Below, in pieces: positions 57,727 to 64,000 of a stretch of 64,000 bases of DNA. Position 1 is the first letter of the stretch. Each line of letters opens with the position of its first letter. The stretch is from Segatella copri (GTDB lineage Bacteria; Bacteroidota; Bacteroidia; Bacteroidales; Bacteroidaceae), in assembly GCF_009494395.1 (NCBI RefSeq), contig NZ_VZCB01000075.1, forward strand, positions 1 to 64,000, read 5' to 3'. Both the position numbers and the translations under genes were made by a program. The notes beneath the pieces were generated by a model, which saw only the letters and a list, made by a program, of their open reading frames with translations, had not been told where the DNA came from and ran no database searches.

Positions 57727-57769
57727 AAAAAGAAAGATACCAAATATTTCATCTAATATCTTTCTTTTT
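57727..57769 (-). terminator. Intrinsic terminator of the polytopic membrane protein gene
   Basis: AAAAAGAAAGATA (57727-57739) pairs perfectly with TATCTTTCTTTTT (57757-57769) across a 17-base loop. It sits just before the GT9 promoter. Confidence 0.75.
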
Positions 57770-57795
57770 CCATTTACTTATTTGCTGTCTGTTTT

Positions 57796-59361
57796 TTATT
57801 TTCCTTCGATAAAGGTCATTCCGCCTGGTCCTACTTCCTCCCGGCAGCGTTCCAGGAGCTGGGCTGGTGATTCGTCGGCATCATCGAAAGGCAATGCTAC
57901 TACCGTTTTCTTGTCATAATAGTTTGCCATACCTCGGTTAATCCAGTAACCTGGATAGATGGTGATGTCGTGGAATGCATCGGATGGCATCTTTACGGTG
58001 AGTGGATTCAGAACCAGATGGTCTGCCTTGCTTTTCTTTACGGCAATTTCACGCTGCTGCATCTGTTGGTCAAACTTCTGCGCGGTTCCCTTACGCAGCA
58101 GGGTGAGCGTTCTGTTGGTAGTAGTTGGCTTGGCAGAGATAGACAGTACCAATACCAGCCAGTAGTATACCGGTGTCCACTTGAAGTATCTATCGTATTT
58201 CTGTTTGATGGCGTCAATCAGGTTCATCATGGCAACGCTTACCAGTTCCTGAGTAGCCGCTCTGCGCTGGAGGGCACCTGAGAGATAGAAGATATTGAAG
58301 CAGAACATCCACAGATGCACATAGAAGTATACATTCTGTACTCTGTCAGCTCCTCTGGATCCCATGGCATAGCTGTTTGGGAAAAAGAAGGCGCTGTAGA
58401 GCAGGAAAGAGATGAGCAGATAAAGCCATGGATGAGAAAACTTGAAACGGGATGCTTTGGCTAATCTTGCCAGGAATGGAATGAGAATGGTAAACATGAG
58501 TACCTCCATGATTCCAATGGCATCAGCAAGAAATTCCACGCTCTTTCCTATCGCCATAAAGAAGGCAGCAACCACATTCGGCTGATCGGTGACAGTGGCT
58601 TGGCGGACTGCATTGCCTGGTGCAAATACGCTGAAAGCAAAGGCGCAGGCATAAATCATAAGGATAGAAATCAGGAAGAAAGGAGTCTTCTTCCTCTCCA
58701 CCCACATCCATACGATAGCCATAAAGAGAATGGCAGGCATACCCAGACCGGTAACAAAGTTGCCGCCGGCTATGAATATGGCGAGTGCTGCGGAAACCAA
58801 CGTGATGATGATTTTCGCCATGATGGATTTCGTAAGATGGAATTCGATGAGCAGGGAGGCTAGAAACAGCGAAAGACTATAATATAAGGTATAGTACATC
58901 GCTCCGTTATACCAGAAGAATGCATCGTAGAACGACCATACGAACTGTACGGTCATCAATACGAACAGCGTAGAAACGAAAGCGTACTCCAGGTTGCTGA
59001 TATGTAGCAACCTGCGTAATACTGTATAACCCAGGGTATAGGTGGAAAGAACCAAACCTCCCAATAGAATAATAGGTACAAGCCAGTATTTGCCAAAGAT
59101 GCCCGGTTGCAATGCCATCAGGAAACATGCTGAGTAAGTACCCTGCCATGTTTGGTAGATATGCATGGATTCATCCCATGCAGCCTGAATGCATGCTCCT
59201 AATGAATGGGTGGCGGTCCAAGCCTTGTAGACTGGAGCTCCGAATACATAGTCATCCGCAAACTGATGTAGGTAAGGACCTATTGCCAAGATAGGGATGA
59301 TAGATAAGATTAGAATACAAATAGCCAATATCGTCTGGCTTTTCAACAATTTCTGATTCAT
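57796..59361 (-). CDS. Polytopic membrane protein (DUF6056-like), glycosyltransferase candidate
   Basis: 521 residues with about 11 transmembrane helices and a soluble C-terminal domain of about 130 residues. FADDYVFGAPVYKAW in the first periplasmic loop has the acidic pair expected of GT-C enzymes that use lipid-linked sugars, and YAMGSRGADRVQNVYFY lies in a later loop. I recall similar proteins as DUF6056. In an LPS gene cluster the likely role is transfer or polymerisation of sugar units in the periplasm, but no catalytic residue is proven. Monocistronic; the divergent GT2 gene begins 188 bases away. Confidence 0.72.
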   Translation of the reverse strand: MNQKLLKSQTILAICILILSIIPILAIGPYLHQFADDYVFGAPVYKAWTATHSLGACIQAAWDESMHIYQTWQGTYSACFLMALQPGIFGKYWLVPIILLGGLVLSTYTLGYTVLRRLLHISNLEYAFVSTLFVLMTVQFVWSFYDAFFWYNGAMYYTLYYSLSLFLASLLIEFHLTKSIMAKIIITLVSAALAIFIAGGNFVTGLGMPAILFMAIVWMWVERKKTPFFLISILMIYACAFAFSVFAPGNAVRQATVTDQPNVVAAFFMAIGKSVEFLADAIGIMEVLMFTILIPFLARLAKASRFKFSHPWLYLLISFLLYSAFFFPNSYAMGSRGADRVQNVYFYVHLWMFCFNIFYLSGALQRRAATQELVSVAMMNLIDAIKQKYDRYFKWTPVYYWLVLVLSISAKPTTTNRTLTLLRKGTAQKFDQQMQQREIAVKKSKADHLVLNPLTVKMPSDAFHDITIYPGYWINRGMANYYDKKTVVALPFDDADESPAQLLERCREEVGPGGMTFIEGK

Positions 59362-59549
59362 CGTGTTGTTTTTTACTTATTTCTTTCTTTTTACATAGAT
59401 AATAACAGAGAATCTTGTGTCTTCTTGCACAAACAGTTGTTAAATTATATGAATGTCGGTAAAATTAATAGGGGGATCATGCAAGATTTGCGTCATAAGA
59501 GTGTTTAAAGGAAAGATAGATAAAGGTAAATTGTAATAAAAGTTTAGGT

Positions 59550-60347
59550 ATGAAGGTAACATTGCTCATTATTACGTATAATTGGCCAGAAGCCTTAAGA
59601 ATGGTTTTGGAAAGTGCCATGCATCAGAGTAAAATGCCAGACGAAATTGTTATTGGCGATGATGGATCTACAGCGGAAACAAAGCAGCTTATTGATAGTT
59701 ATGCAAAGTCTTCGCCTGTACCGGTTGTGCATGTATGGCAGGAAGATAAGGGATTCCGCCGTACTGTCATTCTGAATAAGGCGATAACTAAGGCTACGGG
59801 CGATTATATCATCCAGATAGATGGTGACGTGATATTGGATTCTCATTTTGTGGCTGATCATCTGGAGGTTGCCCAAGAGGGTTGCTTTGTCTGTGGCAGT
59901 AGAGTGAGACTGGAGGCTTCTGTTTCGAAACGTTTGCTTCAGGATAAGCATGCCCGTTTAAAGCTTTGGAACATGCCATTGCCTTATATGCTGAACAGCA
60001 TCCGTTCCCGTATGCTGAGAAATTATCTCGCCTTTCGTTATGCCCGCCGCATCGATCATCTGAGAGGTTGCAATATGGCATACTGGAAGGCTGATGCTCT
60101 TCTTGTCAATGGATATAATGAGGATTTGAAGCAATGGGGACATGAGGATGGTGAATTTGCCTATCGCCTGCACTTTGCGGGTATCAGGAAGAAAGCCCTC
60201 AAGATGGGTGGCATCATGTATCATCTGTATCACCGGGAAGCTTCTAAGACCAATGAACAATATCATGTGAAGGTTTTACAGCAGGTTAAGCTCCACCAGC
60301 TGAATTGGTGTCAGAATGGTATTGCTTTAAGAGTGGCTTATTGCTAA
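59550..60347 (+). CDS. GT2 glycosyltransferase with galactosyltransferase-type C-terminus
   Basis: 265 residues. TLLIITYNWPEALRMVLES, IVIGDDGSTAETKQLID and YIIQIDGDVILDSHFV form the GT-A domain, and RGCNMAYWKADALLVNGYNEDLKQWGHEDGEFAYRL is the Glyco_transf_7C-like acceptor region with the conserved Glu-Asp pair. Such enzymes add GalNAc, Gal or Glc to surface glycans. No clean TAnnTTTG box is seen upstream. It ends at a hairpin shared with the convergent fusion gene. Confidence 0.87.
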   Translation: MKVTLLIITYNWPEALRMVLESAMHQSKMPDEIVIGDDGSTAETKQLIDSYAKSSPVPVVHVWQEDKGFRRTVILNKAITKATGDYIIQIDGDVILDSHFVADHLEVAQEGCFVCGSRVRLEASVSKRLLQDKHARLKLWNMPLPYMLNSIRSRMLRNYLAFRYARRIDHLRGCNMAYWKADALLVNGYNEDLKQWGHEDGEFAYRLHFAGIRKKALKMGGIMYHLYHREASKTNEQYHVKVLQQVKLHQLNWCQNGIALRVAYC

Positions 60348-60354
60348 TATAAAA

Positions 60355-60400
60355 GAAATGGTCATCATGTAGGAAAACCCTATATGATGACCATTTCCTT
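60355..60400. terminator. Terminator hairpin that includes the end of a coding region
   Basis: A 19-bp stem with one G-T wobble (60355-60373 with 60379-60397) and a 5-base loop. The right arm contains the last codons and stop (60380-60382) of the minus-strand fusion gene, so the MVII end of that protein is dictated by the hairpin. Confidence 0.8.
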
Positions 60401-61726
60401 TCTTGCTTCAAAATCTGCGATAGTCCTGACGATTTCTTCTGAGATATCATCGGATACGTAAGAGAAGTCCTTGCCGGTTCGGATTGCCTTGAGGAAGGAG
60501 AGGAGCATATAGCGCAAGCCTTCTCCATCCAGCTGGTAGAAGTAGCGCTTGTTGTTCTGCGGATTCTCGTATCTCACCTCGAAGTAATCGGTTTTCCACC
60601 ATGGGGCCGGTACATAGATATAGCCCTTGGTACCTGAAATAATCAATTCGCCTTCCGACTTTACGCCTTGACCAACCTTCAGCGAAGCTACGGCATGAGG
60701 ATAGAGGAAGGATATCCTGGTGAAGGCATCATAGCGCTTTGCCTCGTCCAGGAAGTGGGTGGCTATCTGTTTGCTGCTGTATTCTGTGCCCAGAAGCTGG
60801 AAGATAGGCAGGAGCGCTGTCGGGCCCCAGGCGCAGATACTGTTCCATTCGTAAAGACTCTTCTGGGAATCCTGGGTCGGGTCGAAGTCTACCAGACTGG
60901 TACAGGTGGCATCCACCGACATGATATCTCCGATGATACCGCCCTTTGCCAAGAGCAAGAGTCGGTAATAGGCTACGGAATAGGCGGTTTTGATAGAGTC
61001 CATCAAGACTACCTTCTTATCTTTTGCTATTGCCTTGAGTTCTTCCCATTGCTGAGGCTGAAGGGTGATAGGCGATTCGCACAGTACGTGTTTGCCGGCT
61101 TCTAATGCCTCCTTTATCTGAGCATAGTGCTTGCTTGGGGCAGAGATGACATAGAGCGCATCGCTTTCGTCCAGGAGTTCCTGGAAACTGGCTGTCTGCT
61201 TTTCCTCTGCCTGCAGATTCTCTGAGAGATATTGGTCGTTGAGACAGAATACCTTTCCTGCCTCAAATCCATTGACATATTGGCTTTCCCGCTCTATCTT
61301 GTTGAGGATAGGCGATTCGCCAACCAGTCCGAGGCGAACCACCTGCTGCTCGCTTCTGATCTCCGTGCTCGATACGCCCTGAGTGCGGTCTAGATAAATC
61401 ACCTTGCAATAGGCGTTGAGATAGTCAAACTTGCCTCTCCAGTCAGAACCTACGGTAAAGATATCTACGTCTAGTCGCTTGATGTCATCAATTTTCTGTC
61501 CCTCGTATTCCTCGATGATGATTTCATCGGCAATGCCGGTGGCACGTACAGCTTCCACACGTTCCATAAGTGACTGCTGTACATTGATTTTGCCTCGCTC
61601 ACGGTCGAAGGTATCCGAGGTTACGCCCACGATAAGGTAGTCGCCCAGAGCCTTGGCGCGCTCCAGGAGACGGATATGACCATAATGAAGCAGGTCGTAA
61701 GTACCGTATGTGATAACTTTAACCAT
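60380..61726 (-). CDS. Cytidylyltransferase - Gfo/Idh/MocA oxidoreductase fusion
   Basis: 448 residues. Residues 1-128 are a TagD-like cytidylyltransferase: YGTYDLLHYGHIRLLERA with HxGH (His14, His17), VGVTSDTFDRERGK and TEIRSE (about 121-126) for CTP binding. Residues 131-448 resemble Gfo/Idh/MocA oxidoreductases (GLVGESPIL, SDALYVISAPSKHYAQIKEALEAGKHVLCESP). The dinucleotide loop lacks the usual GxGxxG, so NAD(P) binding may be altered. The fusion suggests that one enzyme reduces or oxidises a small phospho-alcohol and activates it with CTP. Last gene of an operon with a class V aminotransferase and a TagF-like transferase. Confidence 0.85.
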   Translation of the reverse strand: MVKVITYGTYDLLHYGHIRLLERAKALGDYLIVGVTSDTFDRERGKINVQQSLMERVEAVRATGIADEIIIEEYEGQKIDDIKRLDVDIFTVGSDWRGKFDYLNAYCKVIYLDRTQGVSSTEIRSEQQVVRLGLVGESPILNKIERESQYVNGFEAGKVFCLNDQYLSENLQAEEKQTASFQELLDESDALYVISAPSKHYAQIKEALEAGKHVLCESPITLQPQQWEELKAIAKDKKVVLMDSIKTAYSVAYYRLLLLAKGGIIGDIMSVDATCTSLVDFDPTQDSQKSLYEWNSICAWGPTALLPIFQLLGTEYSSKQIATHFLDEAKRYDAFTRISFLYPHAVASLKVGQGVKSEGELIISGTKGYIYVPAPWWKTDYFEVRYENPQNNKRYFYQLDGEGLRYMLLSFLKAIRTGKDFSYVSDDISEEIVRTIADFEARKEMVII

Positions 61727-61783
61727 AAGTTTCTCTATCTTGAAAGTTCTCTATACCTTATTATATATATTATAGCTGCCCCT

Positions 61784-62857
61784 TTATAGCAGTCCCTTAG
61801 CCTGCATATCCTTCAGTGCATTAACGAGTGTTGTGTTGTCTTCCGGACTCAGGTTGCCGAGATGACCTACACGGAATACCTTTTCTGCCATATCGCCACC
61901 ATTAGGACAAACCCAGATGCTATATTCATCTTTCAACTTCAGGAAGATGTCGTAGGCAGAGGCGTTCAGTGGATGCAGAGGAGTAACGGCATTCGACATC
62001 GACTTAGATACGATGGTAAATGGCAGGTCCTTGATCTTGCTTCTGAAATCTTCGGCAAGCATCTTCATGCGCTGGTTCTCGCTCTCCACGCCGCCATTGC
62101 GCTCTATCTCTTTCAGGCGGGCATGAATCTGCAGTAAGGTTCCTACGGCTGGGGTGAATGGCGTCTGTCCACGCTCACCATTCTTCAAGGCATCCTTCAG
62201 GTCGAAGTACATTGACTTCACCTTGTTTGCCTCTACTCGCTTGATAGCCTCTGTATCGAGAATGATGACAGAGATGCCTGGAGGACATGCCAGTGCCTTC
62301 TGTGAACCCGTAATCATTACGTTCACGCCGAGTTCCTTCATGTTGAATGGGTCAGCGAGGAATGAACTGATGGAATCTACTGCCAGGAAAATATGGTTGC
62401 GATGACAGAAGTCGCTGATCATCTGGATGTCGTAGAGTACGCCGGTAGAAGTCTCATGCAGGTTGACGAGGAAGCCGGTGTAGCCTTGTCCCTCGTAGGG
62501 TTTGAGGTCTTCTGCCGTGAGTGGAGTACCCATCTCAAGTTTGATTTCTGTATGTGGTATCTCATGAATTTCACAGAGTTGTACGAAACGGTGACCGAAG
62601 CTACCGCCATTCACTACCAGTACCTTGTCGGCAGGAGTGAACACATTCATGACCACAGCTTCCATAGAGGCTGTGCCCGAACCTGTGATAAAAACTGTGC
62701 GGGCATCGTCTGAAGCCTTGGCAAACTGCTTCATCAATTGTTCGTTCTCCTTCATGATAGCGGAGAACTCTGCTGTTCTGAAATAAGGTACCTGCTCAGC
62801 GCCGATGGCTCTAACCTCATCGCTTGCCATCACAGGTCCTACTGTAAAATTAAGCAT
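61784..62857 (-). CDS. Class V aminotransferase (AGT/AEP-transaminase type)
   Basis: 357 residues. The PLP enzyme of the alanine-glyoxylate / serine-pyruvate / 2-aminoethylphosphonate aminotransferase group: [15 protein letters not shown] at the start, [29 protein letters not shown] and the PLP-binding Lys187 in [12 protein letters not shown]. It is cytoplasmic. Its place between a cytidylyltransferase fusion and a CDP-alcohol transferase points to making an amino-alcohol phosphate for a surface glycan rather than amino-acid catabolism. No phosphonate genes (aepX, ppd) are visible, but the operon is cut by the window end. Spacing is 7 bases from the upstream gene. Confidence 0.87.
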   Translation of the reverse strand: MLNFTVGPVMASDEVRAIGAEQVPYFRTAEFSAIMKENEQLMKQFAKASDDARTVFITGSGTASMEAVVMNVFTPADKVLVVNGGSFGHRFVQLCEIHEIPHTEIKLEMGTPLTAEDLKPYEGQGYTGFLVNLHETSTGVLYDIQMISDFCHRNHIFLAVDSISSFLADPFNMKELGVNVMITGSQKALACPPGISVIILDTEAIKRVEANKVKSMYFDLKDALKNGERGQTPFTPAVGTLLQIHARLKEIERNGGVESENQRMKMLAEDFRSKIKDLPFTIVSKSMSNAVTPLHPLNASAYDIFLKLKDEYSIWVCPNGGDMAEKVFRVGHLGNLSPEDNTTLVNALKDMQAKGLL

Positions 62858-62864
62858 ATCTTAT

Positions 62865-63923
62865 TTATCCTTTCTTGATTCTTCCAAATGTCTTGATGCT
62901 GGTATATTTACGCCAGAGATTCAGCTTTCTCTTCTTCGGCACTCCATGGCGGCGAATGTAGTCTTCAGCGCCATCGAGCATGCGCTGGCATACGTTGCCG
63001 TCCAGATATGGGTCGTAGTTGTCTACTATCCACTGTCGCTTGGCTATCGCCTCAGAATCTGTGAGGGCATGGTCGTAGGCGGCAATCAGCTGACCAGGTT
63101 CCGTGATGTTCTCCCAGTAGATGTCCTTGGATATGGTGCCGAGGGTGATTACTGGGCGAGAGAGCAGCAGGAACTCATAGATGGTAGAAGAGGTATCGCT
63201 GATGAGCGTATCTGCCATCAGCTGATATTTCGTCACGTTTTCTCCCTTGTCGATGAAGAGAACATCCTTCTTGTTTGCTGCCCATTCACGGTATTCATCT
63301 ACCCATTCCTGGTGGGTAAGCGGATGGAACTTCATTACTACCAAGGCATTGCGCTCCTTAGCCAGCTTGCCCAGTTCTTCCTTGATATAAGGCAGGGAAG
63401 TGAGTTTTGGCGAGAAGGTTGGGGCATAGAGAATCAGCGTCTCCTTGCCGCTTTCCCTAAGCAGTTTCTCTCGGTCGGCATCATATTTATGCAGGTTTGC
63501 CTTGATCCAATCCTGTTTAGGCCATCCGGTCTCCAATACCTCGAAATCGCCATATTTCTTAGCCAGAGCCTCGAAGTGGGAGGTGAAGTAAGGACCTTGG
63601 GTAAAATAGGTATCGAAGTAACGGCGGATAATCCAATGGTCTTTCTTCTCTGCGGCATAGCCGTGGAATACCTGTATCTTGACGCCTGGCAGATAGTAAG
63701 GCACAATGTTGCCTGGCACATAGATAGCCTCTGGCTGGAAGTCATAGACTTCCTGAATAGAGTTGGTCCATTTCACCTGGTCGGCGTATGGAAAACTGTC
63801 TATCTTTGGTTTGTGGATATACCACAATATCTCGTGTGGCAAATGCTGCTTTGTCACATGTTCTTGTATCGGATTAAGTATGTCTATGGCATACTTGTTT
63901 TCACAGAAAAGAACTATTCTCAT
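62865..63923 (-). CDS. CDP-glycerol glycerophosphotransferase-like enzyme (TagB/TagF family)
   Basis: 352 residues. Motifs of the PF04464 family: VFHGYAAEKK, ETGWPKQDWI, ILYAPTFS, VVMKFHP and LISDTSSTIYEFLLLSRPVI, the last binding the CDP-alcohol. These enzymes transfer glycerol phosphate, ribitol phosphate or similar units from a CDP donor to a glycan or polymer. It starts four bases inside the preceding gene (ATGA overlap), so the two are translationally coupled. With the two downstream genes it supports a pathway for a phospho-alcohol decoration. Confidence 0.85.
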   Translation of the reverse strand: MRIVLFCENKYAIDILNPIQEHVTKQHLPHEILWYIHKPKIDSFPYADQVKWTNSIQEVYDFQPEAIYVPGNIVPYYLPGVKIQVFHGYAAEKKDHWIIRRYFDTYFTQGPYFTSHFEALAKKYGDFEVLETGWPKQDWIKANLHKYDADREKLLRESGKETLILYAPTFSPKLTSLPYIKEELGKLAKERNALVVMKFHPLTHQEWVDEYREWAANKKDVLFIDKGENVTKYQLMADTLISDTSSTIYEFLLLSRPVITLGTISKDIYWENITEPGQLIAAYDHALTDSEAIAKRQWIVDNYDPYLDGNVCQRMLDGAEDYIRRHGVPKKRKLNLWRKYTSIKTFGRIKKG

Positions 63924-64000
63924 GATTCTTTAGGAATTACTTTACCGTTTTTGATTTCATATCGCTTGTCAAACTCCTCCCGGGTTCGCTTCCATCTGTT
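63920..64000 (-). CDS. Partial gene, C-terminus only
   Basis: The last 26 codons of an open frame that enters from beyond the window (ending FDKRYEIKNGKVIPKES). Its TGA overlaps the ATG of the TagF-like gene. Too short to identify; it is the next upstream member of the CDP-alcohol operon. Confidence 0.7.
   Translation of the reverse strand, partial: NRWKRTREEFDKRYEIKNGKVIPKES

Noticed and set aside
59362..59549. Small RNA or promoter pair between the divergent polytopic membrane protein and GT2 genes
   Set aside because: I found neither a hairpin of note nor a clear TAnnTTTG box in either direction; a lone TTTACC half-site on the minus strand near 59460 has no partner.

Overview
The window is chromosomal DNA of a Bacteroidales bacterium, most likely of the Prevotella / Segatella copri group. 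The evidence is SusC/SusD pairs, lipoproteins with short Cys lipoboxes, almost no Shine-Dalgarno sequences, many promoters with the Bacteroidetes -7 element TAnnTTTG, a tandem FKBP array, a DUF4294 protein and Prevotella-type AAA ATPase modules. I found no tRNA, rRNA, CRISPR array or intact transposase.

Layout. (1) 1-17.8 kb is housekeeping DNA: a short methyltransferase-like gene, RNase R, a Na+/phosphate transporter, a sirtuin, three FKBP prolyl isomerases, a GH3 beta-glucosidase, an Lrp regulator with a C26-M19 peptidase fusion, a glutaminyl-cyclase-like M28 protein, a DUF4294 protein and a helix-hairpin-helix envelope protein. (2) 17.8-48.06 kb looks like a genomic island. It starts at a remnant of a mobile-element helicase/primase and ends at broken AAA ATPase genes, and it is visibly richer in G+C. 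It holds an RND efflux operon (adaptor, pump, TolC), a convergent membrane-spanning regulator of SusR/DUF6377 type, a GH78 alpha-rhamnosidase with a GH3, a SusC/SusD/lipoprotein/nucleoside-hydrolase-like unit, and a GH3-GH3-GH5-GH3 unit. (3) 48-55 kb carries two related AAA ATPase modules, one decayed and one intact, around lipid-linked glycosyltransferase genes and a deleted sulfatase-like gene. (4) 55-64 kb is an LPS or surface-glycan locus: a sugar kinase, several glycosyltransferases, a polytopic membrane protein, and an operon for a CDP-activated alcohol (cytidylyltransferase-oxidoreductase fusion, class V aminotransferase, TagF-like transferase).

Main discovery. Four promoters in the island share one operator, TTTACC-N7-RTTACC. 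It is followed directly by 10-15 bases of alternating pyrimidine/purine, and the -7 box lies 27-28 bases after the second repeat. The four transcription units are the RND efflux operon, the GH78 unit, the SusC/SusD unit and the GH3/GH5 unit. The only regulator encoded nearby is the SusR/DUF6377-type protein. I infer one regulon that couples uptake and deglycosylation of a rhamnose/glucose-containing substrate to drug-type efflux, for example import and trimming of plant glycosides with export of the aglycone.

Other structure worth checking: 7-bp tandem repeats at six gene junctions, often running into the stop or start codon; two REP-like palindromes inserted in frame inside genes; a 94-bp composite palindrome between convergent genes; and duplicated ATPase modules that record a 518-bp deletion between 12-bp repeats and a 66-bp leader insertion.
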